Shown here piece by piece: positions 34,510-47,429 of a stretch of DNA of 64,000 nt (positions are counted from its first letter, which is position 1; each line of letters starts with the position of its first letter). The translations under genes and the position numbers were made by a program. Under the pieces are notes generated by a model. It was not told where the DNA came from. It did not search any database and saw nothing but the letters and a program-made list of their open reading frames with translations. Source of the stretch: Triatoma infestans. Lineage: Eukaryota > Arthropoda > Insecta > Hemiptera > Reduviidae. The DNA is taken from NCBI GenBank assembly GCA_011037195.1, contig JAAEAF010000108.1, positions 85,000 to 148,999 on the forward strand, written 5' to 3'.

Positions 34510-37500
34510 TATATTGACATCTGTTTTGTGATATGATAATATATAAATTGTCCTTAATTATTGTACTCAGGATGATATGTGAGCCATTTTTTGTGAACAT
34601 ACACTATAAACAAAATGAATTCTCCAATACAGTTAAAGTGGATATTGTCCTTAAAACAAAACAAAAAACAAATATTCACTTATTTTATTAATGATAATAA
34701 ACGTAATGCTGCCAGTGATATTTAATTGTATGAAAAAAGTATCAATATTGTTTAATGAAAGGCATCTTAATTCCTTCAATATTGAATATTTTTAGTCTAA
34801 ATAATAGAAATTTCTAATATTTTCATTCTTTTTTGAAATTTACATTCAGTAATAACTTTGCTGCTTACAAATGCCTCTGCTAAATATCAGTCCTTTGTTA
34901 AAAGTGATTAGTTATATAATTTTTTGAACCGTTTTCAAGATGACATAGTTACTATATCATCAATTTTTTGTCTCGTTTAGCGAGATGTCAGAGTGCATCA
35001 TCAGCGGAAATTAACTAATGATGAATATGTAGATAAATTAACTAAGATGATCTGCCTTGTCACAAAAAGTGATATTGCTGTTGCGCTATGCGATCTGTAG
35101 GCTAAAGAATTTTCTCAGGATGTTCAGAGAACCCAGAATTGTACATTATTCTTAGTTTGAATGTATTTTGAGAGAGACGGCAAGCAACTCTACAAAAGCT
35201 GCGAGCTCACGGGAAACGATAAGATTCGTAAGAGATTACCGCCGGGACCAATATGTCTCGCTCCCTTACTAATGGTGCATACAATTCGGCATTTGCGCAA
35301 AGTGAGCCTTCTGGGTAGTCTTACTCAGCCAAGTTATATCTTACTTCCTGTTAACAGTTCAACCGTGACGACAGTATTCCACGGAGCTTGCACTTGTGGT
35401 TCTTAAATACTAGTTCAATCAGCTTAGTGCGACTTGTATACTAAAATGTTATTGCATTGGGTGCAACCAAACCCTACATATCAAACACCACCACCATAAA
35501 TGCATGTATCTGAGATTAATATGTAAAATTACGCTAATTTAAACCAACCCAGTTTTATGACGCTTAAGTGAACTAGCCAATAAAACGAACCAACCTGAGC
35601 TCCTTACATATAAATTACTTCGAAAATTTCTACTATGACCTTCTATATATAATATAAATAATCTGTAAAGGAAATATAAATATTTTTTCGGCGTTTTCTC
35701 AGCTGTTTCTCTTCCACAGAAATTTTCTGAAAAAGTGAAACCTTAAGCCGGCTTCAAACGTACCGTTTTTGCATTCCTGTAGCACCTATAATTTCGGAAC
35801 ATTAGACCTGACTACTTTAGGCATGGAAGTTCGTAACAGCTGAAACTAGATGCTCTACTTTAATTAGTATTTTTCGTTCATAATCTTCCAAATTTTTGAG
35901 ATTACAAAACCATATGTAACTAAAAAAAAAAAAACAAAAACAAAACTAATGACTTTTTAAATAATATGAAATGAATATATGGGATTAATTTCATTGTTTA
36001 AAATCATATAACCGTATTTATCATTAAATATATTGTATTTTAATGAAATAGTATTAAAAAATAAAATAAGACAAAGCACCATAATCATCTAAGTTTGGTG
36101 GTAGTGTTCATTAAACTATATTTATTTTCTTTTCTAAAAATGGAGAATATAATTTTGAGTATAGACGTCTTTAACGCCCTCTTCTGCGCTTTCATATGTC
36201 CTGAAAACTGACCATCTGCGAAGTCGTTTGAAAGGGTTCCAATAAACTACATTAGTAGAAAAAAACCATCAGTCGTACTCAGCTGTCCAGAAACAGCTTC
36301 CAGAAGGATGTTTTGTACATTGTTTTTTATAACCATATAGATGCTAATTGTTAGCTTTGTCATTTGGACGCCATTGTAGGTAGTGATAGCATAAACTGGA
36401 ATCAAGCATCTAACTTTCTAACAAAGCCATCTTCTAAAAGAAATTAGGTCCTCTTGCGAGCTATGAAGTACTTAGCATCTCTAAAAGTATAAAAACGTTG
36501 GTGAAAGTGAAGGGTTGTGTGATGAGCTAGAGTTTGCGTCTAGGTACGCATAGATCAACAATCTTTGCAGATCCCTAAGTGTATGAGGTTAGCAGTTTTA
36601 ATGTAAGCTTGTTCTTGTTGGTTGCTGAGATCTGCAGGGTTACCAAGATTCTGAAGGCCTAGTATATTTTTGAGAAAGAATAAGCGGAAATTCATTATGT
36701 TTGAAAGCAAAAATAATAACTCTTTTGAACAGTTTAATTTAGAACATTTTTCTAAAATTGATTTCAACTGGCAACTGCAGTTAGTAGAAAGAAATGATTC
36801 AATTCAATTTTTCCAGTTTTATTTGTGTACTTCATAATTTTTTTTTTTTTTTACTTTTTTAAATTAATATTATTTGAGTTTCAGAATTAAAGAAACCTTC
36901 CAGAATTTTTGTTTCTTGTTTTTTACAAATCGTTGCCTGCTAGAATATATTAATAAACATGAAATAAAATTAAGCATAATAAGTCAACCTTTTGTCTCTA
37001 TGTCTCTTATATACTGACTCCAAAACCATTAGAAGTCAGTCGTTAAGAGTGATAAACTGATTTTAGTTCCTATATGTAAAAATATTTTCATTTAATTTCA
37101 ATTATACTAGAAGACTTAATTTTTTTCCAACCTAAATATATATAAACTTGTAAATTGTAAATAGTATCATAAAAACATTATTTTTTTGTACGTTTTTTTT
37201 ATTTTATTTATAAATATATATAAAATTTTACTTTTATAAATTATACTTAAAAGAAAGGAATAGCAAACTTGTACATACATATTACAGTTTAAAAGGTGAC
37301 TCTGAAGATACAGTTTTTATTTATTTATTTTATAAAGGCATAGATTTATTTATTATCTATTAGAAAACTTTTGTTACTTAGGTTAGCGATGGAAGAACTT
37401 TCTGAATTAAATTTCTTGTGGTCGTTCCTATCTTGAAAAGTAGTTAATTTTTATAATACATTTTTATTTATTTTTGTCAGATTTCAGTATGTAACGAAAA

Positions 37501-39664
37501 CTTTAAAAATTGCCTTAGCTTCTTATTTCTATTTGGATTCGGTATTTTTAGAAAGTATACATGAAATATTTTTATTAAAGCAGTATTTCTTAATATTTTT
37601 TTGGATTACATTAATTTATGAACAATACATTAGTTTGAATGAACGAATCAATAATTACTTTATTGATTAAGAATATGAAATAAAAACGTGCATAAATACC
37701 AACATAAGTAGAAAAAAATAAAAAATACCAAAATAACTACATTCTTTCATTTATTATGCAACACAACAAAAAAAATCTTTTGAATTAATATTTTAAACAA
37801 AGCCTTTATGGCATGGCTGAAGCCGTCTGTTGGAGTTTTGTCATTATTATTATTATTATGTTACATTTTCCATATCAAATACATATTTATTGCTTTCATT
37901 GTTAACATTACATTAGTTTTAAGGTTATAATGAACATTTGAAATTACTTTTTAGATTTACCAACTAAGATGGCCAGTATTTTTGTGTTGTATTCTTTATG
38001 AAACATAATCTTCCATTCGCAAAAAAGATATACATATACGCAAAATCTTCCACAAGGGTTTATTATCCATTATTGACTTATTAATCACGATATTGAAATT
38101 TCAAAAGTTACACTCTTTCTTTTATTAAATATGAATAATTAATAGCAGTATTTTTTTTTTTTTTAATTTATGTTTCATATTAGTTTGAAATGATAAACTT
38201 TCAGCAAATACATATGAAATATTTTGCTAAAATTTCATTACTTCTTAACACTTTTAAAAAAAAAAAGAAGAAATATTCTTGTATATAAAAATAATATCTA
38301 AATTGGCTGAACTATGCAAAGCTTAAAATCACTCAATTATTTTTGATAAACCCAACACCTAGGCAATTATATTTTGACTTGTCAAATAAGTCAAAGACAG
38401 TAAGTAATAAGACTGCTATCATAGTACCATTATCCTAAAGAGTAGATACTAATTGCAGAAAACTTTTATAGTGGTATTAAACGTAAATACTAAACTATGT
38501 AAGTTCAAATTAAGATTTTTTTAAAGAATATTATTTCAACAAATGTAATCTAAAATTACATTTATCCTTTAATTTTTTTATATTTATATTTTTATGTAAA
38601 CGCTATATATATTTGTTTGTATTGAAATTTCTTAATTTTATTTTTTTATGTTAGAAATATTTGTTCGCCAAACTCATCATATTTATTCTTTGTGTTCACT
38701 TTCTGTTAGAAGCACTTATTTGCCAGACTCTTCCTTAAACATATTATTTTTGTTCAATGTCTTTTGATTATTATATTATCAATAGTTAAATTATTAAAAC
38801 TATACTCAAATTATATTATAAATTTAAGTTTAATGGCATTTCATACAATGTTTTTAAGTTTTATTTTATAAAAAATAAAAAGGAAAACAATAAAAAGTAA
38901 CTAAGGTAGCCTTAATAATAATAAAAATGTACATAGTTATGAATTAATATTAAGATTGATACCAATAAGTGAAATATTATAGGTTGAAAATACTACAGTG
39001 AAAATATATATTAAGATTTGATAATTTGCTATGGAAACTAAACTTTGGTCCTATTTTAGAGGGACCATTTTGCGATTTGAACGTTTAATGCAGGAATGAG
39101 AATCATGAATTGAAATTAATCTTGCTTTCTTCCATCAATGTTGATTTTTTTAAAAATATGTCATGATAATGGTGAAAGGTATAAAACGCAGCTGACAGAA
39201 TAAAAACTCAATTAGAATGTTAGTAATGATTATCTTTAAACCATCCCAAACATATGATGAGTGTAAACGGTATATTTTTCAGGAAGATGAACTGATGCAA
39301 TCCTTTGTTCTTCCTATTAACATTTTATTATATTTTCTAATACTATTTATATAAATTTGGTTTATAAAAAAGAATTTTTGTTTTTTAAGTAATTAATTAT
39401 TTGTAATCCTTGTGTTATAGTAGAAATTGCCATTTCATTTTTTTTTCTTCGAAAATCCGCAATTTTTCAGGAAATTTCAAAATATCTAATCAAAAATTTG
39501 TTAAAAGTCCTCTGAAATTGTGATTCTCGAAAGTCAACTTTCTTGTTTCATATGGAACATATTATTTTTCGAAATTGGATTTTACAGAATGTCACCAAAT
39601 TCAAACTGATTGGATTAATATCTCAGGATATTAAAGATTATCTATTCATCATATTAGTTGCATT
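34510..39664. other. Long spacer downstream of SMSr
   Basis: Over 5 kb without a recognisable gene. It starts with the SMSr 3' UTR (AATAAA at 34696-34701). Two patches of more balanced base composition (about 34970-35420 and 36130-36780) read like old repeats but gave no domain on either strand. From 36800 to 39660 it is very AT-rich with homopolymer runs; an (ATT)n stretch lies at 37843-37858. Confidence 0.5.
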
Positions 39665-39776
39665 CATTATCAGAGATATTTTCCGTAATAGACAGCTTCA
39701 TTTTGTGAACATCAGGTTGTCTTGTTAAACAGTGTGATAACACACTTTTGCACACTGTTTATCAAGACATCCTGAG
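39665..39776 (-). mobile_element. Hammerhead-family 1 copy with inverted junction
   Basis: On the minus strand: 'gtgttatcacactgttt', 'aacctgatgttcacaaaatg', 'ggaaaatatctctgat'; the ribozyme hairpin and GAAAC are deleted. Next to it, 39744-39776 carries the opposite orientation ('cacactgtttatcaagac', 'atcctga'), so two partial units meet head to head. This is the same arrangement as at 58355-58460. Confidence 0.5.
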
Positions 39777-39985
39777 ATGCGCGATTGGTATATTTAAAAA
39801 TGATTACTTTATTGATTTGAACTACTATTTCCTTTCATAAATTTACTTGCCTTTAATGCCAAAAAAGTATATCTCGAGAAGCAAATATTAAATGTGAATT
39901 TTCTTATTTTTCGTTTACTTGAATCCTATTTGTTGACCAATTGCGTCTTTCTTGAAACCTCTGAGGTGATAATCTTATAAAAGTG

Positions 39986-41880
39986 TTAACCCTAGAACGA
40001 CACACTGGGGTGTTGCACACCCCCATTATATCTTTCTGTGTGATTTACAGAATTTGCCCTGGGTTTCATAGGTTTTCCCCACCATCTAAATACACTTCAT
40101 TTACTGCTTATTCGTTACGCAACTCGTTCGGCATTAGAAGTTTTTTGAAATTTCTGTAGTGTACAAGTAAAGTAATTTTGGGGTGCTTTTCACCCCAGTG
40201 TGTTTTTTGGGTTTGCCACACCCCAATGTGTTAGATTAGGTTGCGTTGAGGTAAGTTTTAGTACTCAGTATAAACGTTTGATTATTATTAAATGTGACAT
40301 TTATTACAGTTATTTTACTGGTTTTTAGCAAAGAAGGTATCGCTTCTACTCCAAAGAAACCACTTTGTGACTGGACACCGGATGAAATCCTGAAAGTCCT
40401 ATTACAATTGGAGGAAGATGAGAAAGAAGGGAATGTCTTTTTTGGCGATGAAGATTCTGACGAAGAATCAGATAGTGTTACAGAACAAGAAGTCTCTGAA
40501 ACTGAAGAAGAATGTGATGTAGAAGAGCCTCCGCAAAAAATATGTAAGTCATCTATATTGCGAGGAAGAAATCAGTACAAATGGTGTACTGATGTTCCGT
40601 CAAAGAGAGGCAGAGCTAAGGCAAAAAATATAGTTTCCCAAACCCCAGGTGCGAAAGGTGCTGCAAAAAATATTTCCACGCCCCTAGAATCTTGGAATTT
40701 ACTAATAAGTAATGAAATTATTTCTGCAATTGTGGAAAAAACAAACCAAGAAATTAGGAGGAGATTGACATCAATTTCCAGATGTCAGTCTTACCATAAA
40801 GAAACAAACGAAATAGAAATTCGTGCTTTTATTGGCTTATTATACCTTGCTGGTGTTAATAAATCTTCAAAGCTGAAGAAGAGCTTTGGTCCCAATATAA
40901 TGGTCATCCTTTGACTAGAATTACAATGTCGATGAATCGATTTTATTTTTTATCCTACTGCTTGAGATTTGATGATAAAACAACTAGAGTGGAAAGGAAA
41001 GTTTTAGATAAGCTGGCACCTATAAGGGAAATATGGGATATTTTCATAAAAAATTGCCAAGAACTGTACACCCTTTTTGAGCACGTGACAATTGATGAGC
41101 AATTGTTGGGGTATAGAGGACGATGCCCATTTCGGTTATACTTGGCTTCGAAACCAGATAAATACGGAATCAAAATTGTTATGATGAACGACTCCCGTAC
41201 TTTTTACATGGTAAATGCAATGCCATATGTCGGGAAGGTGAACCTGTGCCATCCCATTATGTCAAAGAATTGACGAAAATTATCCATGGTACAAACAGAA
41301 ATGTGACTACAGAAAATTGGTTCTCGTCCGTACAATTATTCGAACAGATGTTGACACAGTATAAACTTACCATGGTTGGAACATTACGTAAGAATAAAGC
41401 TGAAATCCCCCCTCAATTTTTGGTGCCCAAACAATCTGGGACGTTCTTATTCGCTTTCGACTCAAATAAAACATTGGTTTCATATTCTCCAAAACCAAAT
41501 AAAATAGTACTTCTCCTTTCTACTCTTCATTATGACGATTTAATTAACGCCGTTACCGGAAAATCTCAAATTATTATGGATTACAATTCATACAAAGGAG
41601 GAACTGACACATTTCATCAAATGTGTCATATCTACACTACAGCACGGAAAACAAGACGGTGGCCTCTTCGATTCTTCTGCGGCATGCTAGACCAAAGTGG
41701 TGTCAATGCTATGGTGCTATATACTCTCGCCCAAATGCAACCAAAAAAAAAATGACATAATATATGGAAAAACTTTTTTGATCGACCGTCTTTTATTAAT
41801 CGTTTATTTTGCTCATGCCAGGAGCAGCTAAAGGGAGAAACTATTTTAATAAATTTATTTGACATAGGTCACGATTTCCA
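39986..41880 (+). mobile_element. piggyBac-family element, 3' end lost
   Basis: The left end is TTAA followed by CCCTAGAA (39986-39997), the piggyBac target and terminus. Subterminal inverted pieces GACACACTGGGGTG (about 39999) and CACCCCAGTGTG (about 40189) follow. The transposase relic covers 40294-41755. No TTCTAGGGTTAA was found downstream; sequence from about 41990 belongs to another repeat, so the right terminus is gone and the element cannot move by itself. Confidence 0.85.
40294..41755 (+). pseudogene. piggyBac transposase pseudogene with two frameshifts
   Basis: Three frames carry one protein in order. Frame 1 (40294-about 40875) has an acidic N-terminus and IEIRAFIGLLYLAGVNKSSK. 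After a shift, AEELWSQYNGHPLTRITMSM leads to VTIDEQLLGYRGRCPFR. After a second shift near 41238, EPVPSHYVKEL leads to VTTENWFSS and MDYNSYKGGTDTFHQMCH. In piggyBac transposases the catalytic Asp residues sit in xxDExL, xxDNWF and DYNxxKGGVD; the second is Glu here (TENWF). The start is uncertain because 'tttttag' before AAAGAAGG could be an intron end. A Cys-rich C-terminal domain was not found. Confidence 0.85.
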
Positions 41881-41984
41881 CATTGTTAATTCCCGGAGAA
41901 CGTCCACTTTGAAATAGATTTAATTCCAGTGCATATTTGCAATATGGATTATTTACATTACATCTAAAATTATATTTCAGTTTA

Positions 41985-42475
41985 TTATGCAATTCTATCA
42001 TCTAAACAACATTAAATAGAATTAAATTTGTTGCCAATATTTCGAGTTTGAATAAAATCTGTTTACGAGAAGTCGTTTATACTGAAGTTTTTTCAGTTTT
42101 CTCGTGAAAACATTGAATTTTATCAAATTGGTACACTATTGTTATTATTATTATGCCGGGTGCCTGATGGCGTGGGACCTAAGCCTTGGCTTTTATCCCC
42201 CCCCCCCCTAATTGGTACACTAACTGTGAACATAATCTATCACTTTTGTTTGGAACTTTGTTCCGAGAACTTCATATAAAGAAGTTTTGGAAGGTGGGAA
42301 AAGGTTTTGCTTTCTTCAAAAAAATCATTTTTTGCTCTTTAAATTTAGATTCTACCATTAATATAAAACTGAAGACAAACATTTAGAAAAATTATAAATT
42401 TGAAGAAAATTTGTCACTTAAATGAATCTAGTGAACTGCAGTAAGAGAAAGTTGTGTGAGTATTTCACACCAGAT
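41985..42475 (+). repeat. TAAGAGAAAGT-family copy abutting piggyBac
   Basis: A 3' part of the family: 'tatgcaattctatcatctaa', 'gtttacgagaagtcg', 'attttatcaaattggtacac', then after a 72-bp insertion the rest, ending 'gcagtaagagaaagttgtgt' and 'tatttcacaccaga'. Its insertion or recombination may have removed the piggyBac right end. Confidence 0.65.
42138..42209 (-). mobile_element. 72-bp G-headed insertion with 12-bp target duplication
   Basis: Perfect 12-bp repeats AATTGGTACACT at 42126-42137 and 42210-42221 flank it. On the minus strand it reads as a G run, 'ataaaagccaaggcttagg', 'tcccacgccatcaggcaccc', then an (ATA)n tail. It looks like a heavily 5'-truncated retroposon 3' end. Confidence 0.7.
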
Positions 42476-43299
42476 GTTTCTATATAAAAACGAAATAACT
42501 CTATATTTTGTACTAGCTTGGGAATATTTATGTTTATATCTAATATAAATGTTATTTACAATACTTTAATCACAAAAACTTTCTTTCGCTTTCATTTTAC
42601 ACAATCGGTTTCTCACAGCTACAGAGCTCAGGGGTAACTTATAACAGGTTCGGGGAGTCTCCGTGAGCCTTATAACAGTTCGATGACGTTGCTGAGAAGT
42701 GCTAGGAGGCCAAGCATCATGACCAGTACTAAACAGGAAATATCGTGTAAGCAGATAAGCTTTTACCAATCGGCATCTCCAGGGCTGGTTCTAGAAATTC
42801 TGCCGCCCCAGCGCCATCTCAAATTAACCTTAGAAATTTGGAAACCATTATGTTCAAGATTACTTTCATGACCATTAATTTTAATTATAGGACCTTTAAT
42901 AATAATAATTCAAAGTGATTAAAATACTGTATATTACAGTTTATGTACAGGGATTGATCCAACAAATGAAATGTAGTTATAAGTTATTATTTGCATGCTT
43001 AGGATTTATATTCACTTGTATATAACGGTGAACTGTTCAATTCCACTTAATTGCAGAATGTAAACGTTATAGTTTTAGCTCTATTTTCAGATTATTTTAA
43101 TTATAATTTAATATTGGTTTTAGTATATACCGATTGAAAATTTACGGCTAAAGTCGGTAATCCTTTTTACATTCATCCGTATTTTTACACAAAGTTTTTC
43201 ACAATAAATGTGTGGAGTGTGTGAGGTGAAAGAATGGAGTTTGCAAAAGCAAAGTGCGTCCATCAAGTAAGTAATTTTGCAATTGTGTATTCTCCTTAA

Positions 43300-44417
43300 A
43301 AAAAATCTGGTGTGATACACTCACACAACTTTTTCTTATACCAGATTGCTAAATTGTAATTGACAAAGTTTAGGTTAGTGTTTAGTTAGTTCTAAACTCT
43401 AAAGTGTAAAGTCTTTGGTATACAGTCATATACGTACATATATATATCAATTATATATCTTAAACCAAAGCTTAAGGTGTTTATCTTTCATCATCAACAA
43501 CCAACATCTCCTCACAACACCCTTACAGTACCAAATATAACGAAATTTGTCGAAAACTGAAAAAACTGTTCAATAAAAACGCACTTTCGGTTTACTAATT
43601 TTCTTGAAACTCGGAATTTTGTCAATAGATTTATTTCTAATTAATTTTGTTTAGATGTTAGAATTGTATAATCAACTATGATAGCACTTTAGAAAAAAAC
43701 ATAAACCCATCCATCATCCTAAAGCCCCCTTAAATGACTTTACTAGAAGAAATGTTACAAATAAAAGTTTTAGCTTTTTATATGTGTAGTTGATGTTCCA
43801 AGTTTAAAGAAATATTTGGAATCGCTTTAAAGAAAATAACAGAAAACTGAAAAATACTTCTCTGTAAAAATGCACTTCCGGTTATCCTATTTTTTCAAAC
43901 TCGGAATTCCAACAACATTTTTAATTCTAATTAATATATTTGGATGATAGAATTGTGTAATAAACTGAAGTAGCAGTTTCCCAACCCTTCCACAAAAATG
44001 CTCTTAAATGAATTTTCCCAGAGAAATGTTTAAAGTCAAAGTAGAAGCACTTTGTATGTGTACTTGATATATCAAGTTTCAAGAAAATCGTTGGAGCATT
44101 TTTTGAGAAAATCGCAACAAAGTAAAAAAAAACATTCAGTAGAGTGGTACTTCCGGTTTAGGAATTTTGACTGATAACCTATTGTCGGGGATCCCATAGT
44201 GATACCAAAACGGAATATCAAGTTTGGATTTTCTAGGATTTTTTTGTTTTTGAGCCATGCTGTTTACACACAGACATACCCACATACAGACCATTTTCTG
44301 AAAACCACTTTTTTGGACTCTTGAGACCTCAAAACGGATATTTCCAGTGAAAACTCAATATCGAAAATTTGACACCACTACAATACTTCCTCTTACTAGG
44401 AGTAAGAGAAAGTAAAA
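43300..44417 (-). repeat. TAAGAGAAAGT-family copy with partial LTR
   Basis: Minus orientation, from 'aaaaaatctggtgtgatac' to 'ctaggagtaagagaaagtaa'. It contains 144 bp of LTR 3' end at 43384-43527 at the same element position as the solo LTR in the copy at 45733-47054. It is the first of four neighbouring copies that alternate in orientation. Confidence 0.75.
43384..43527 (+). mobile_element. LTR fragment, 5' part missing
   Basis: Matches the last 144 bp of the solo LTR 45819-46184 with one difference, ending CCCTTACA and followed by the same GTAC. The 5' 222 bp and the left target copy are missing. Confidence 0.8.
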
Positions 44418-44484
44418 AGTGTGTGTTGGAATAAATCGAATCCTATACCGAGAACAGTATACGAGTTGAAATGACGTGGGATTA

Positions 44485-45476
44485 TTACTTTCTCTTACTC
44501 TTAGTAAAATGAAGTATTGTAATAGTATCACATTTCTGATATCGGGTTTTCATCGGATATATCCGTTTTGAGGTCCCCTGAGTCCAAAAAAGTGGTTTTA
44601 GCAATTGGTGTGTGTGGGGGACATATATCTCAATAACCAAAATTGCTAATGTTCAAACTAAATATTCGTTAAAGTGCTACCAGGAGACCTGTAAATAAGC
44701 TTTTCATAAAACTCGTTCAATCAGACGTGCCACTTTACTAAATGGTCTCTTCAGTTTTTTTGTGATTTTCTCAACGATTTTCTTTCAAGTTTAAATATCA
44801 ACTACACCTAGAAAGATCTACAACTTTTATATGGAACATTTCTCCGGGAAATTCAATTTAGGACACTTTTGAGGAAGAACTGTGTTAGGTTTTCCTCTAA
44901 GATGCTAATTCAGTTTATCACACAATTCTATATCATCTAAATCGTATTAATTATAATTAAATATGTTGTTGAAATTCTGAGTTTCAAGAAAATCGGATAA
45001 CGGAAGTGCGTTTTTACTAAGAAATATTTTTCAGTTTTCTGCTATATTCTCTAAAACGGCTCCTTAGTTCTTTAAACTAAGTGTGTGAACTACACATACG
45101 AGTGTATGAACTACTCGTATAAAATTTGTTTGAAACATCTCTCCGGGTAAAATCATTTAAGGCGACTTTTGGGGAAAGGGGTGGGGGTTATGTTTCCCTC
45201 TAAAGTCCTATCATGGTTGATTACACAATTCTACCATCTAAACAAAATTAATTAGAAATAAAAAGATTGCCAAAATTCCGAATTTCAAGAAAATTAGTTA
45301 AATGGAAGGGCGTTTTTACTGAACAGTTTTTCATTTTTCGCGATTTTCTCCATAAAATCACTGACGAATTTCATTAAATTTGATACACTAATTATAGATA
45401 CAATTTTGTAAATTGTATGTGTGTAATTTAATTAAGTAAGAGAAAGTCCTGCTAATGTTTCTTAATAGATTTTTTA
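44485..45476 (+). repeat. TAAGAGAAAGT-family copy
   Basis: Plus orientation, 5' 'ttactttctcttactcttag' to 3' 'agtaagagaaagtcctgc' and a T-run. It is head to head with the copy on its left, 67 bp away. Internal landmarks 'ttttgaggtcccctgagtcc', 'caacttttatatggaac' and 'ataacggaagtgcg' are intact. Confidence 0.75.
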
Positions 45477-45732
45477 ATTCTGGAACGCGCTTGTGAGCGC
45501 ACTGGAAGCGGATCCCCCGAATAAGATTGTTGTTGTTGTGTGGAGTGGTAAAAGGGAGTGCGGGGGCGGAGCTCCCAATTAACAAATATATAGCAATATG
45601 CTTTTTAGGTTATTTCTGTTTGTAAAACTTTTTTCATTTCTTAGTAAATTAAATTCAGGACGCAATGCGCGTATTAATTGAAGTAACGTATTAAGCATTA
45701 AAAAACTGTTTAAAGTGATCGCTATAGTTTAC

Positions 45733-47054
45733 AAAAAAAGATGGTGTGAAACACTCACACAACTTTCTCTTACTCCTGTTCTCAAAATTATAATTGACAA
45801 ATGTTATAGTTTATGTACTGTAGTGGTCTTAGTGAACCACTGAACCTCCACCACTCATCCACTCTAGCGGAGAGAAACAGCCCCTCTCGCACAGAGAGGA
45901 GAGGCTCGGCGAGTGTATATATATATATACGAGAGAGACAGTCAGAGGGACATTCTATTCAATTCAGTCTTACACGTCAGACATCATTCTGTTAATTCAC
46001 ACTCCGTACATATCGTTTAGCCACGTCAGTTTGTCAGTTCAGTTAGTTCTAAACTCTAAAGTGTAAAGTCTTTGGTATACAGTCATATACGTACATATAT
46101 ATATCAATTATATATCTTAAACCAAATCTTAAGGTGTTTATCTTTCATCATCAACAACCAACATCTCCTCACAACACCCTTACAGTACCAAATATAACGA
46201 AATTTGTCGAAAACTGAAAAAACTGTTCAATAAAAACGCACTTCCGGTTTACTAATTTTCTTAAAACTTGAATTTTGGCCATCTATTTATTTCTTATTAA
46301 TTTTGTTTGGATGATAGAATTGTACAATCAACTATGATACCACTTTAGAGGAAGTTGTAACCCCAACCCTCCCCTAAAAGTGCCCTTAAATAAATTTTCC
46401 CAGAGATGTTTTAAATAAAACATGTAGATCTTTGCATGTTTAGTTTATATATCGTCGTAGCCATTTTTTAGAAAGTCGCGAAAAAGTGAAAAAATCATTT
46501 ACTAAAGTGTTAAAACAAACGCACTTCCGGTTATCCGTTTTTTTTCAAACTCGGAATTTCAACGACATATTTAATTCTAATTCATATTTAAGTCTAATAA
46601 ACTGAAATAGAAGTTGAGATGAAAATCTACCCCCCCTTCCTGAAGTGCCCTTAAATGAATTTTCCCGGAGAAATGTTTCAAATAAAAGTTGTAGCTCTTT
46701 GTATATGTAGGTGATGTACCAAGTTTAAAGAAAATCGTTGGAACCATTTTTGAGAAAATTGCAAAAACGTAAAATAAAACAACTAGTAAAATGGTACTTC
46801 TGGTTGAGATATTTTGACAGATAACGCACCGTCAGGTCCCATAATTATATCTAAACGTAATATCAAGTTTCAACTTTCTACGGTTTTTCGTCTTTGAGCT
46901 ATGCTGTTCACATACACACACGCAGACCATTTGCTAAAAACCACTTTTTTGGATTCAGGGGACCTCAAAACGGATATTTCTGGTGAAAACTCGATATCGA
47001 AAATTTGACACGATTACAATACTTCCTCTTACTAGGAGTAAGAGAAGGTAAAAA
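45733..47054 (-). repeat. TAAGAGAAAGT-family copy carrying a solo LTR
   Basis: Minus orientation, from 'aaagatggtgtgaaacactc' to 'ctaggagtaagagaaggtaa'. Interrupted by the LTR at 45819-46184. Without the LTR it is about 950 bp, close to the other full copies. Confidence 0.75.
45819..46184 (+). mobile_element. Solo LTR, 366 bp, with GTAC target duplication
   Basis: Starts TGTAGTGG and ends CCCTTACA (TG...CA), flanked by GTAC at 45815-45818 and 46185-46188. An initiator-like TCAGTCTTACACG is at about 45963. No internal retrotransposon region is present, so it is a solo LTR. A 4-bp duplication fits Ty3/gypsy elements, though other LTR groups with 4-6 bp duplications are possible. The strand is a guess from the promoter-like part. 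Confidence 0.75.
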
Positions 47055-47429
47055 GCTGTACAAGCGCTGGACTGAGGGCGGTTCTATTTCCAACTTTTAC
47101 TAAAATTCACTTTCGTAGCTTTTATATTTCCAAAATCAGAAATTCGTTCTGCGTAACGTAATTTCTGCTAGATTTCATGTTCAATAGAAATCATGGCCTG
47201 TCCTTCCAATAAAAAAAAAACTTATCAATGTGAATCACTAACACTGAGCAAATCAAGTTTCCTTAAACACACGCTCGAAAACAAACGAAAATTTCTCTTA
47301 ATTACAGTATTGGCGGCGGTCACTATGTTACTCAAAGAGAAGCTTCCAGATAATTACATCATTACTATACTATTATTGGTGCATATTAAATTATTATGAT
47401 TTTTTGTTTTACTTTTTCACTTTCATTTC

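Noticed and set aside
34970..35410. Possible small gene after SMSr (81-codon ORF at 35161)
   Set aside because: No domain, splice context or conserved pattern; the base composition suggests an old repeat.
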